NCBI GenBank assembly: GCA_003647275.1
Contig: QMMN01000001.1
Span: forward strand, 104,179 to 168,178
Length of the DNA stretch: 64,000 bases
Direction: 5' to 3'
Source of the DNA: Deltaproteobacteria bacterium
GTDB lineage: Bacteria; Desulfobacterota; Desulfobacteria; Desulfobacterales; C00003060
Below the pieces are notes generated by a model that saw nothing but the letters and a program-made list of their open reading frames with translations, was not told the DNA's origin and ran no database searches. The position numbers and the translations under genes were made by a program. Shown here piece by piece: positions 1-7,330 of this stretch. Numbering within the stretch: the stretch's first letter is position 1; every line of letters starts with the position of its first letter.

Positions 1-1681
1 TGTGAATCCGGGCAAAAGACCGCGCAATCACCCCTTTGATTCCCAGGACCATAGGGGCCAAGGCCGCGTGCTCCCGGCTGGAACCCTGGCCGTAGTTCCT
101 CCCAGCCACAACAAATCCACCACCCCTCTCCCTGGCCCTTTTGGCAAAACCAGGATTCTGATGTGAGAACACATATTCGGAAATAGCCGGGATGTTGGAC
201 CGCAAAGACATGATGTGGGCGCCCGCCGGCATAATGTCGTCTGTGGTAATGTCATCCCCCAAGCAAATCAACACCTCACCCTTGAGGGTTTCAGGCATGG
301 CATGGCCCCTTGGCAGGGGCTTGATGTTGGGGCCCCGCACGACTTCCACAGGCCCAGGATGATCCAAAGGCGGTATAAAGAGGTGGTCAATTACCGGGAA
401 AACTTCGGGCATCTCAACCTTAGCCGGTTTACCAAACGACCTTGGGTCTGTGAGTTCACCCTTCAGGGCCGAGACCGCAGCCACCTGCGGGCTGCAGAGA
501 TAGAGCTCAGCACTCTGGGTTCCGCTTCGCCCTTGGAAATTTCGATTAAATGTCCTGAGGCTCACGCCATTCGTAGGCGGAGATTGCCCAATACCAATGC
601 AGGGACCGCAGGCACATTCCAGGATGCGGGCGCCAGCCTTTATCATATCGTTCAGGGCCCCGCTTTCAGCCAGAGCGGCCAGTACCTGCCTGGAACCCGG
701 TGCGATCACAAGGCTTGTTTTTGGATGTACGGATCTTCCTTTTAGAATCGCTGCCACCATAGCCAGGTCCATATAGGAGGAATTGGTGCAACTGCCGATG
801 ACCACCTGATCCAGTTTCAGCCCAGCAATCTCTCTTACAGCACAGACCCGGTCCGGCATATGAGGCTGAGCCACCATGGGTTCCAGCTCGCCAAGGTCTA
901 TGGTCAGAACCTCCGCATAGGATGCATCAGGGTCTGCAGAAAGAGGCCTGAAGTCCTCTTCTCTTCCCTGGGATTTCAAAAAGCGACGGGTCACCTCGTC
1001 ACTTGGAAAGATAGAGCTCGTAGCCCCGGTTTCTGCGCCCATGTTGGCAATCGTGGCCCGCTCGGGGACCGATAAAGGGGCCACACCAGGGCCGCCATAT
1101 TCAAACACCTTGCCAACGCCGCCTTTTACCGAGACACGCTGGAGCAGTTTCAGGATAATGTCCTTGGCTGTGACCCAGGGAGAGAGTGCCCCCTCCAGCC
1201 TCACCAGGACCACCGCAGGACAGGTCAGGCGAAAGGGGTGCCCTGCCATGGCCATCGCAACGTCAAGGCCCCCAGCCCCGATAGCCAGCATCCCGAGGCC
1301 GCCTCCTGTGGATGTATGGCTGTCAGAGCCCAAAAGAGTGTCACCTGGAACCCCGAATCGCTCTAAGTGAATCTGGTGACAGATGCCATTGCCTGGCCCG
1401 GAAAAGGTCACGCCGTATTTGGCTGCAAAGGACTGCAGAAATCGATGGTCATCACTGTTTTGAAAGCCAGCCTGGAAGGTATTGTGGTCCACATAACTCA
1501 CTGATCGCTTGGTGCGCACACGCGGCACTTCAAGGGCCTCAAACTGCAAACACGCCAGGGTGCCTGTGGCATCCTGGGTCAGGGTCTGGTCAATCAAAAG
1601 CTCTATGGGTTCACCGGGCTTTGGTGCCGGGCTTATCCCGTGTGCCTCCAGGATCTTCTCAAAAATGTTCTTGCCTGACAC
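1..1681 (-). CDS. aconitate hydratase, C-terminus cut by window edge
   Basis: Interconverts citrate and isocitrate through a [4Fe-4S] cluster. The reading frame starts at a GTG at 1681, behind a strong AAGGAGG site, and runs off the left edge, giving 560 codons. It contains the aconitase/IPM-isomerase signatures GSDSHTSTGG, VIGSCTNSS (first cluster Cys) and CACGPCIGIG (the other two), then the swivel domain with GDDITTDDIMPAG and GSSREHAALAP. The single chain joining the LeuC-like and LeuD-like parts favours aconitase over isopropylmalate isomerase; homoaconitase is less likely. Bacterial enzymes of this compact type are about 640 residues, so roughly 80 are missing. The family is clear, the exact substrate less so. 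Confidence 0.88.
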   Translation of the reverse strand, partial: MSGKNIFEKILEAHGISPAPKPGEPIELLIDQTLTQDATGTLACLQFEALEVPRVRTKRSVSYVDHNTFQAGFQNSDDHRFLQSFAAKYGVTFSGPGNGICHQIHLERFGVPGDTLLGSDSHTSTGGGLGMLAIGAGGLDVAMAMAGHPFRLTCPAVVLVRLEGALSPWVTAKDIILKLLQRVSVKGGVGKVFEYGGPGVAPLSVPERATIANMGAETGATSSIFPSDEVTRRFLKSQGREEDFRPLSADPDASYAEVLTIDLGELEPMVAQPHMPDRVCAVREIAGLKLDQVVIGSCTNSSYMDLAMVAAILKGRSVHPKTSLVIAPGSRQVLAALAESGALNDMIKAGARILECACGPCIGIGQSPPTNGVSLRTFNRNFQGRSGTQSAELYLCSPQVAAVSALKGELTDPRSFGKPAKVEMPEVFPVIDHLFIPPLDHPGPVEVVRGPNIKPLPRGHAMPETLKGEVLICLGDDITTDDIMPAGAHIMSLRSNIPAISEYVFSHQNPGFAKRARERGGGFVVAGRNYGQGSSREHAALAPMVLGIKGVIARSFARIH

Positions 1682-1736
1682 AACGCCTCCTTGTCCACAT
1701 ATCCTAAATGAGAGCATCTAATCGTTTACATCTAGA

Positions 1737-2040
1737 CAGGCTGTTGCCCAAATACCAAATAGCTGAACGGCCTACTTTTGGAGAGCCGTCCGGGGAGATC
1801 TTTTTTTGAGTCAGGTCACTGATATGACCTGACAGGCCCCACAACGGCACCATATTCGGCATACGGTCCGGACCCATTTACAAATCAGCTGGTAGCTTGT
1901 ATGCCACATGGACGTGTGCCTGGTTCATGACGATCGATGCCATTTGCCACCAACAAGCAGGATGAGATTTGACCTGACTCAAAAAAAGATCTCCCCTGAC
2001 GACTTTTTTTTTCAAACAATATGATGCGCTCATGAGTAAC
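1737..2040. repeat. inverted-repeat element, family R1, copy 1
   Basis: About 300 bp that recur at 16792-17083. The core 1785-2003 has 33-bp inverted termini (1785-1817 and 1971-2003) differing at two positions. The left end begins with CAGGCTGTTGCCCAAA (1737-1752), a motif shared with other elements here. An inner hairpin TCAGGTCA/TGACCTGA follows the left arm. The right flank ends in a CAAACAATATGATG-type tail. No open frame suggests a transposase, so it resembles a non-autonomous MITE-like repeat. Confidence 0.8.
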
Positions 2041-2529
2041 CCGGGACAAAAATCAGCCCATCGCCTATGGATGGGCCTTTTCCACTTAGCACCAAAGCAT
2101 GCCTTCGTCAATGGCAGGGGCGCAATCAAAGAGATTAACAATTGACAAATATTATCAATTGCTATAAAAATTTTGAGCTAATTGGAACGGTTGTAAGCTC
2201 ATCCTTTTGGGGCAGGGTCAAAGGAAAGTATAAGCGGCCAAAGCCCCTCGACAACTTGATGTAGGGGCATTCGAAACTACGAATTGACCCATAGGTAAAG
2301 TTATAAAAAGGGGAATTGTCCGGACGGCGAGAGGAAGAACCGATCAACCTTAAGGAGGTGACGACCGTATCATATACATTGTAGACAGCACATGACACAT
2401 TAACGACATGACGCTCGAACGCTAAAGATTGTATCTGGAACTCCGCTATGCTTCACTCCTTATATAATCTTTATCGTTATCTGACATATTCCTTGGATTA
2501 TAATAACGACAAACCGAAAGGAGGAAAGC
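2041..2529. other. intergenic region upstream of the PPIase
   Basis: No credible gene seen in 490 bp. TTGACA at 2142-2147 and TATAAA at 2163-2168 form a promoter-like pair with a short 15-bp spacer. TATAAT at 2463-2468 is a possible -10 for the downstream PPIase but has no matching -35. An AAGGAGGTG sequence near 2351 is followed by only a few codons before a stop. Confidence 0.4.
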
Positions 2530-2958
2530 ATGGCAGAGGCAAAACATGGTGATACCGTTAGAGTGCATTACACGGGCAAACTTGAGGATGGGACGGTGTT
2601 TGATTCTTCTGGTGACAGAGGCCCTATGGAGTTTACAATCGGCAAGGGTCAGATAATCCCGGGCTTTGAAGAGGCTGTAGTCGGGATGAGTCCGGGGGAA
2701 TCCAAAACCGCCACGATCCCAGTGGATAAAGCGTATGGCCCACACCGTGAGGAAATGGTGGTAACGGTAGATCGAAAGGAATTTCCAGAGGACGTAAAAC
2801 CAGAGATCAATCAGCAGTTACAACTCCGCCTAACGGATGGTCGAACGATTGTCGTCATGGTGACCGATATCTCTGAATTGAGCGTGACGATAGATGCCAA
2901 TCATCCTTTAGCTGGGAAAGACCTGACATTTGAGATCCAGCTCACAGAGATCGTTTAA
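2530..2958 (+). CDS. FKBP-type peptidyl-prolyl isomerase, SlyD-like
   Basis: A 142-residue cytoplasmic prolyl isomerase/chaperone that speeds cis-trans proline isomerisation during folding. The N-terminal half carries the FKBP core (VRVHYTGKLEDGTVFDSS, GKGQIIPGFEEAVVGM); a chaperone flap insertion at about residues 70-125 is followed by the returning strand NHPLAGKDLTFEIQL typical of SlyD/FkpB. It lacks the His-rich metal-binding tail of enteric SlyD. The start is behind GGAGGAAAGC. No signal peptide. It stands alone, with repeats downstream. Confidence 0.92.
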   Translation: MAEAKHGDTVRVHYTGKLEDGTVFDSSGDRGPMEFTIGKGQIIPGFEEAVVGMSPGESKTATIPVDKAYGPHREEMVVTVDRKEFPEDVKPEINQQLQLRLTDGRTIVVMVTDISELSVTIDANHPLAGKDLTFEIQLTEIV

Positions 2959-3152
2959 CCGTTTTATTTATGGTCTTCCCCGGATAAGGCAAGCACGATT
3001 AAAGTAAGTGGGCCGTATGATGGCCGTGGGATCTGTCAGATAACACGGGCCTTGCGGCTCACGACATTTGCCCGAATTCGCCTGCGGCGCAGGCCTCACA
3101 AAGCCCCGGAACGCCGGGTGACATTGAACGGCAAAAGCGAGCGCACACCCCG

Positions 3153-3303
3153 CAGCTTGCCCCGTAGAATCGTTACTTTGGAATCAATATGATGATACAA
3201 CCTAACTAGAAGCGGTTTTTCAAAACCAGTTGTAAGGAACTTGAGTTTAGTCGCTTATAACCAGAGACATTATGCAACGGGACTTACTGCAGGGAGCTTC
3301 AAT
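3153..3303 (+). repeat. dispersed repeat R4, copy 1
   Basis: Matches the reverse complement of 31614-31742 over its whole length with scattered mismatches: GCTTGCCCCGTAGAATCG at the left, TTATAACCAGAGACATTAT in the middle, CTGCAGGGAGCTTCAAT at the right. This copy differs from the other by an insertion of about 26 bp at 3209-3234. No coding frame. The rest of 2959-3418 holds only repeat sequence. Confidence 0.75.
3207..3234 (+). repeat. short palindromic insertion in R4 (R3-derived), TA-flanked
   Basis: An imperfect palindrome starting TAGAAGCGG and ending CCAGTTGTA. It is absent from the otherwise matching R4 copy at 31614-31742, where the joining sequence reads straight across a single TA. 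The same palindrome occurs alone at 35941-35966, and its halves form the ends of the 293-bp element at 23220-23512. It therefore looks like a short mobile derivative that inserted at a TA dinucleotide. Confidence 0.65.
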
Positions 3304-3317
3304 GAAACGGATGTTGA

Positions 3318-3408
3318 CAGGCTGTTGCCCAAACAGTCATGCACCTGGCATGAGGAAAACCGTCAAGGGGGCTGAAATTTTAATTCTCGTGATTTTGGCG
3401 ACAGCTTG
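3318..3408 (-). repeat. CTGTTGCCCAAA-family inverted-repeat element
   Basis: Bounded by CAGGCTGTTGCCCAAA (3318-3333) and its degenerate inverse TTTTGGCGACAGCTTG (3393-3408). Read on the minus strand, its interior (TTTCAGCCC..., CATGCCAGGTGCA) resembles the elements at 19422-19558 and 20552-20713, so it is a third member of that subfamily in inverted orientation. Confidence 0.65.
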
Positions 3409-3418
3409 TTATTAATCG

Positions 3419-3886
3419 ATGAAAATGATTGCTATCCCCGGCTACGGCTCCCTTGAACTGGAAAATCTGGTCCTGGATCTCAATGGCACGCTAACCGAAT
3501 CAGGTGACTTCATCCCCGGGGTCCTCGATGATCTGAAAAAGCTGAAGGCCCATGGATTTAAAATTTACATCCTTTCTGGGGACACACGGGGGACCCTCAA
3601 ACAGGCCTTTCCGAAATTTTCAGGCGTGGAGCCTATTGTAACGAAAACAGCGTTGGACAAACGGGCCTTTGTTGAATCGATCGGGGCAGAGCGCACGGTT
3701 TGTGTGGGCAATGGCAATATTGACGTTGAAATGTTCAAGGCAGCCAGGCTTTCCATATGCACCGTTCAGGCAGAAGGTGCCACGACCCAGGCCATACTGG
3801 AGGCCGACATTGTGGTCATCCACATCAAGCATGCCTTCGAAATCCTCCTAGACCCCAAGAAACTCATTGCGACACTTCGATGCTAA
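3419..3886 (+). CDS. HAD-superfamily phosphatase, soluble P-type ATPase-like
   Basis: A 155-residue cytoplasmic HAD hydrolase. Motif I is DLNGTLTESG (residues about 20-29); the DxNGT form, with Asn where most HAD enzymes have Asp or Gly, is typical of the small P-ATPase-like HAD proteins. Motif II is ILSGDTR, the lysine of motif III lies in VTKTALDKR, and motif IV is GNGNIDVEM. No cap domain is visible, so a small phosphometabolite or protein substrate is possible; the true substrate is unknown. No clear Shine-Dalgarno precedes the ATG, and an in-frame ATG at 3425 is an alternative. An inverted-repeat element ends just upstream. Confidence 0.8.
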   Translation: MKMIAIPGYGSLELENLVLDLNGTLTESGDFIPGVLDDLKKLKAHGFKIYILSGDTRGTLKQAFPKFSGVEPIVTKTALDKRAFVESIGAERTVCVGNGNIDVEMFKAARLSICTVQAEGATTQAILEADIVVIHIKHAFEILLDPKKLIATLRC

Positions 3887-3908
3887 AAAAACATATCGTC
3901 TTTTTCCC

Positions 3909-3937
3909 TTGACAACGCAGCCGTCGTCTTTTACGCT
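3909..3937 (+). promoter_or_regulatory. promoter for the lysine riboswitch/dapA transcript
   Basis: TTGACA at 3909-3914, a 17-bp spacer and TACGCT at 3932-3937. It lies 10 bp before the first stem of the riboswitch, as expected for an attenuated leader. Confidence 0.6.
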
Positions 3938-3946
3938 GATTTTGCA

Positions 3947-4119
3947 CGAGAGTTGAGGTGCGGTTCTCATCAGTAGCTGCAAGACAGGGAGACGGGCCCC
4001 GTATCTTGTGGTGAAAGGGGGAACCGCCGAAGTCTGCTTTTGCCCGGTCACAAAAGCGGGCTGGGCCTGTGGATAAAATCCCCAGGACTGTCACGGCTTT
4101 TCCGTGGAGCGCTCTCTCG
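3947..4119 (+). ncRNA. lysine riboswitch (L box)
   Basis: The conserved lysine-aptamer blocks appear in order: GAGGTGCGG, CATCAGTAG, GGGGGAACCGCCGAAGT, GCGGGCTGGGCC, GGACTGTCACGG and TGGAGCGCTCTC. The closing helix P1 is CGAGAG (3947-3952) with CTCTCG (4114-4119). The known class binds L-lysine and usually causes premature termination or blocks translation; here a strong terminator follows 8 nt later. It controls the dapA-type gene at 4191, matching feedback of lysine on its own pathway. Confidence 0.92.
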
Positions 4120-4127
4120 GTAGGGAT

Positions 4128-4159
4128 ACAGTTGGAGCGTGCTCCAGCTGTTTTTTTTT
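4128..4159 (+). terminator. intrinsic terminator, expression platform of the lysine riboswitch
   Basis: The stem ACAGTTGGAGC/GCTCCAGCTGT closes with one G-T pair over a two-base loop and is followed by nine T residues. Its place between the aptamer and the dapA ribosome-binding site shows transcriptional control: with lysine bound, the terminator should form. Confidence 0.88.
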
Positions 4160-4190
4160 GGGGGGAAACGCAAAACAAGGAGGTGTGACC

Positions 4191-5228
4191 ATGTTTAACG
4201 GGTGTTACACAGCACTGATGACCCCATTCAAAAACGACTATGAGGTCGATTATGAGGGTCTGAATAAACTCGTCGAGTTTCAGATTGCAAGCGGTGTGAG
4301 TGGAATCCTGGCTGTGGGTACCACCGGTGAGAGTCCCACATTGAGCTGGGGAGAACACAATGAAGTCATCCGGATGGTGGTGGAAAAGTGCAAGGTAAAG
4401 TGTCAGTCCATTGCAGGTACGGGCAGCAACAATACCCGTGAAACCATGGAAAGCACCGAACATGCAGTCCATGTCGGGGCTGATGCAGTCTTACTGGTAG
4501 ATCCCTATTACAACGGACCCAGCTCCCTTGAAATCCGCAGGGAGTATGTGGCTCCTGTTGCTGATAAGTTTCCCCAGATGCAAATTATCCCATATGTCAT
4601 CCCCGGGCGCACTGGCGCTCAGCTTTTGCCCGAAGACCTGGCCATACTCCATCATCAATTCGCCAATGTGAGCACGGTCAAGGAGGCTACAGGCAGCATC
4701 GAGAACATGAAACGCACGCGCGAGTGCTGTGGAGATGATTTCACGATCCTGTCCGGCGATGACGATAAGACCTTCACCATGATGACCGACCCTGCCATCA
4801 AGGCAAGCGGCGTCATCTCGGTGGCTTCCAACATAGCGCCCAAGGCGGTCCAGGACATGACCACGCTCGTGAACCAGGGCAACCAAGCTGATGCAGAAAA
4901 GCTTGTGAATGCCTTGAAGCCCCTTTTTGGCATTGTAACCGTAAAGACCCAGGAGGAGACTCCGTATGGAACCGTGGGTTGCCGGGCAAGAAATCCCTTA
5001 GGCGCAAAGACCCTCATGGCCGTCCTTGGCATGCCGGTCGGGCCGTGTCGTCAGCCTCTTGGCAAGATGACTAAAAAAGGAATTGAGGTGGTATTGGACG
5101 CAGGCCGTACAGTTTGGAAAAACAACCCTGAGATTCTCAAACCTGTTGCCGATTTTTTTGACGTAGATATAGAAGCCAGGCTCTATGACGAATCGAGTTG
5201 GGCCGGGTTAACCTACGATGAATATTAA
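4191..5228 (+). CDS. dapA: 4-hydroxy-tetrahydrodipicolinate synthase (DapA family)
   Basis: Condenses pyruvate with aspartate semialdehyde in the first step specific to lysine and diaminopimelate synthesis; cytoplasmic. The ATG at 4191 follows AAGGAGGTG; a longer frame from 4104 would run through the riboswitch and its terminator and is rejected. The TIM-barrel motifs are GTTGES (about residue 45), YVIPGRTG with the general-acid Tyr, and the Schiff-base lysine in VSTVKEATGS. At 345 residues it is about 50 longer than the usual 290; the excess is a C-terminal tail (KNNPEILKPVADFFD...). The lysine riboswitch strongly supports a true DapA role over other N-acetylneuraminate-lyase-fold aldolases. 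Confidence 0.88.
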   Translation: MFNGCYTALMTPFKNDYEVDYEGLNKLVEFQIASGVSGILAVGTTGESPTLSWGEHNEVIRMVVEKCKVKCQSIAGTGSNNTRETMESTEHAVHVGADAVLLVDPYYNGPSSLEIRREYVAPVADKFPQMQIIPYVIPGRTGAQLLPEDLAILHHQFANVSTVKEATGSIENMKRTRECCGDDFTILSGDDDKTFTMMTDPAIKASGVISVASNIAPKAVQDMTTLVNQGNQADAEKLVNALKPLFGIVTVKTQEETPYGTVGCRARNPLGAKTLMAVLGMPVGPCRQPLGKMTKKGIEVVLDAGRTVWKNNPEILKPVADFFDVDIEARLYDESSWAGLTYDEY

Positions 5229-5237
5229 GTCCGCACA

Positions 5238-5282
5238 GGGCACAGGGCAATGGCAAACGGTTTACCGCTATGCCCTGTGCCC
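5238..5282. terminator. bidirectional hairpin between convergent genes
   Basis: Perfect 12-bp inverted repeat GGGCACAGGGCA/TGCCCTGTGCCC with a 21-base loop, just after the dapA stop and overlapping the 3' end of the convergent DUF2784 gene. No strong T-run follows on either side, so termination is inferred from position. Confidence 0.5.
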
Positions 5283-5642
5283 CGACATCCTCCTCCTCAG
5301 CCATAGTGCATAGGCGCCCATATTGAGACCTACCCAGGCGACAGCGCCCATTCTCAAGTAGGCCTCATCCACCTCCAAGTAAATGAGTTTTTGCAAGTTG
5401 TTCGTGAGAAAGGAGCCTCCATAAGAAAGCTGCGGGTCGCAAAGGCCGTATAGGTAGTTTTCCAGGTAAGTAAGCGGGCAATACCATCCCCCAAGGTTCA
5501 GAACAAGGGTAAAGGCCAGTCCTGCCATGTGTATGAAGGAAGCCTTAAAATACTTCAAGGCCACGAGGAATCCAAAGAGGATGAAAACGATCCACAACAG
5601 GTGAAGCAATATCACAAAATCATTCAGCAGTTTGAAGACCAT
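5268..5642 (-). CDS. DUF2784-type small integral membrane protein
   Basis: About 124 residues, of unknown function. Four hydrophobic segments are visible: LLNDFVILLHLLWIVFILFGF, an internal pair around HMAGLAFTLVLNLGGWYCPLTYLENYL, and a C-terminal helix near AVAWVGLNMGAYALW. The conserved WYCPLTYLEN block is the hallmark of the DUF2784 family. The start at 5642 (MVFKLLND) follows TTGGAGAG; a longer frame to 5687 has no such site. It converges on dapA and sits alone. Confidence 0.8.
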   Translation of the reverse strand: MVFKLLNDFVILLHLLWIVFILFGFLVALKYFKASFIHMAGLAFTLVLNLGGWYCPLTYLENYLYGLCDPQLSYGGSFLTNNLQKLIYLEVDEAYLRMGAVAWVGLNMGAYALWLRRRMSGHRA

Positions 5643-5736
5643 CACTTCGACTCTCCAAGCCCATGGCTCTAAGGCCTTGCCTGTCATTGTTATACCTTAG
5701 CATAGCCTGAAAATAGCTCTAAGCGTTTTTTGGGCT

Positions 5737-5751
5737 TGCAACTCAGTTGCA
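5737..5751. promoter_or_regulatory. TGCAAC-N3-GTTGCA palindrome upstream of the Fur-family gene
   Basis: Perfect 6-3-6 palindrome. It overlaps a promoter-like pair TTGCAA (5736-5741), 17 bp, TATTAT (5759-5764). The same palindrome with a different 3-base centre lies at 6373-6387 before znuA. It is the probable operator of the neighbouring regulator, suggesting autoregulation. Confidence 0.65.
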
Positions 5752-5771
5752 TACACATTATTATAAAAAAC

Positions 5772-6209
5772 ATGTGCGAACGTTGTAACTACGCGGAAAT
5801 GCTCGAAGGTCATGGCGTGGACCCGACCCCCCTTCGTCAGGCGGTTCTCAGGTCCATTGGGGAGGAGTCGAGACCCCTGGCGGCCGTCGAGATTATAGCA
5901 GCCGTCCGAGACCAGATGTCCATCAATAAGGTCACCCTTTATCGCATCCTTGACCTTCTGGTGGACAGGGGCCTGGTCAAGCGCCTTTCGGCTGGAGATC
6001 GGGCCTTCAGGTATGGCATGGGCGAGACGCGCCATCACCCGGAACACCCGCATTTTGTGTGCAGTCAATGTGGGGTCATGGAATGCTTGGAACCAGACCT
6101 GCTCCCTGCAGGTATCAGAAAGTTTCAGATCAAAGGCAAGCGTATTATCAAACATGTAGATGTCCGGTTTGAGGGAATCTGCGAAAGCTGCCTCAAGGCC
6201 AGGATGTAA
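5772..6209 (+). CDS. zur: Fur-family metal regulator, probably Zur
   Basis: A 145-residue winged-helix repressor. The N-terminal part holds the DNA-binding domain (PTPLRQAVLRSI, NKVTLYRILDLLVDRGLVKR); the C-terminal part holds HHPEHPHFVCSQCG and CESC, i.e. the metal-binding His cluster and the two CxxC pairs of the structural zinc site. The start is placed at 5772 because the longer frame (5730) would contain the palindromic operator. No ribosome-binding site is visible before this ATG, and the apparent -10 is only 8 nt upstream, so the message could be leaderless. Linkage to znuA-C-B points to zinc, although manganese cannot be excluded. Confidence 0.82.
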   Translation: MCERCNYAEMLEGHGVDPTPLRQAVLRSIGEESRPLAAVEIIAAVRDQMSINKVTLYRILDLLVDRGLVKRLSAGDRAFRYGMGETRHHPEHPHFVCSQCGVMECLEPDLLPAGIRKFQIKGKRIIKHVDVRFEGICESCLKARM

Positions 6210-6227
6210 ATGATATAGGGCTGAGGT

Positions 6228-6356
6228 ATGGCGATGTGTATTTTTTGCGGTGGCCAGTGCGGCGGCATTGGTGAGGGGCTCTACCCGGTGATCATTGGCC
6301 TGCTTTTTAAGGCTTGGTATTGGCTAAAGAGGCGGTTGCAAAAACATCGGACGTAG
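6228..6356 (+). CDS. small Cys-rich single-pass membrane protein
   Basis: Only 42 codons. It starts MAMCIFCGGQCGGIGEG, then a hydrophobic stretch YPVIIGLLFKAWYWL and a basic end KRRLQKHRT. Two or three cysteines in a CxxCGGQC arrangement lie just before the membrane segment. It begins 18 bp after the zur stop, behind CTGAGG, and ends before the second palindrome. Its position inside a metal-uptake locus and its cysteines suggest a metal- or redox-linked role; this is inference only, and I do not recognise a named family. Confidence 0.55.
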   Translation: MAMCIFCGGQCGGIGEGLYPVIIGLLFKAWYWLKRRLQKHRT

Positions 6357-6372
6357 TTTTTTTGTCCAACGA

Positions 6373-6387
6373 TGCAACCGAGTTGCA
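6373..6387. promoter_or_regulatory. TGCAAC-N3-GTTGCA palindrome upstream of znuA
   Basis: Second copy of the 15-bp palindrome found before zur (centre CGA instead of TCA). It sits 26 bp before the chosen znuA start, inside the longer alternative frame, and is likely the operator controlling znuACB. Confidence 0.65.
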
Positions 6388-6412
6388 CAATCCCGGGAAA
6401 GCAGATAGAATA

Positions 6413-7330
6413 ATGAAAAGGAGAAAGATACAAGCGACCAGCCTATTTTATGCCGCATTCTTTGCGGCTCTGTTTCTTAGCAGTCCACCTGTTTATCCGG
6501 AATCGCTCAGGAATAGCAAGGCCAGGATCAAGAGCTTTGTCAGCATCCTCCCCCAGGCATATTTTGTTGAGCGCGTGGGGGGTGAGCAAGTCGATGTCTC
6601 GGTCCTGGTCGGCCCTGGACACAGCCCGGCTACCTATGAGCCTACACCCAAGCAGATGGCCGAACTTGGGAAGGCAAGGCTTTACTTTCGCATCGGGGTA
6701 CCATTTGAAAATGTCTGGATGGCGCGGATAAGCAGGGCAAATCCCAACATGAAGGTGATCGATACACGCCGTGGCATTAAGCTTCTTCCCATGAAGGGAT
6801 ATGATCACGACCAGACTGAACAACGTCACCATGATTCAAAGGTTACAAAAGACCCCCATATCTGGTTAAGCTTAAGGTTGGTCAAAGTCCAGGCTCAAAA
6901 CATCTGTCAGGCCCTGATCTCAGAGGACCCCGCCCACAGGGCCTATTACGAGACAAATTTAAGGACCTTCCTCCACGATCTCGATAAACTGGACGCAGAA
7001 ATCACCGAAATTCTAAAAGGCCTCAAGGCTCGCAAATTTATGGTATTTCACCCGGCGTGGGGATACTTTGCCCATGATTACGGGCTTAAACAAATCCCCA
7101 TTGAGGTCGAGGGGAAAGATCCGAGTGCCAGAGCACTGGCCGAGCTCATCAAATACGCAAAGGATGAAGGAATCAGGGTCATCTTTGTTCAGGCCCAATT
7201 CAGCGCCAAAAATGCCGAGGCTGTTGCGCGAGCCATCGGGGGACGAATTGTCCGGATCGACCCTTTGGCCAAGGATTATCTATATAACATCAGAAAGATC
7301 GCTGAAACCTTTAGAAGGGTCATCCAATGA
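6413..7330 (+). CDS. znuA: zinc/manganese ABC transporter substrate-binding protein
   Basis: A 305-residue periplasmic cluster A-I (ZnuA/TroA-type) binding protein. The start MKRRKIQATSLFYAAFFAALFLSS gives a normal signal peptide, and the operator at 6373-6387 rules out the upstream start at 6314. Metal ligands are visible as GPGHSPATYEPTP (first His), TKDPHIWLS (second His), FHPAWGYFA (third His) and a late acidic residue in RIDPLAKDYL. A short His/Asp-rich loop (YDHDQTEQRHHD) lies before the DPHIW motif, as in many zinc-specific members. Overlaps znuC by 4 bp. Confidence 0.9.
   Translation: MKRRKIQATSLFYAAFFAALFLSSPPVYPESLRNSKARIKSFVSILPQAYFVERVGGEQVDVSVLVGPGHSPATYEPTPKQMAELGKARLYFRIGVPFENVWMARISRANPNMKVIDTRRGIKLLPMKGYDHDQTEQRHHDSKVTKDPHIWLSLRLVKVQAQNICQALISEDPAHRAYYETNLRTFLHDLDKLDAEITEILKGLKARKFMVFHPAWGYFAHDYGLKQIPIEVEGKDPSARALAELIKYAKDEGIRVIFVQAQFSAKNAEAVARAIGGRIVRIDPLAKDYLYNIRKIAETFRRVIQ

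Noticed and set aside
215..1707. Plus-strand open frames at the left edge
   Set aside because: They are out-of-frame reflections of the aconitase gene on the minus strand, which shows full family motifs.
1878..2141. 87-codon frame in repeat R1 (and 16925-17122)
   Set aside because: The two R1 copies keep the DNA but not the reading frame, so it is not a conserved protein.
4104..4190. N-terminal extension of the DapA frame
   Set aside because: It would translate the end of the riboswitch and its terminator; a strong AAGGAGGTG site precedes the ATG at 4191.
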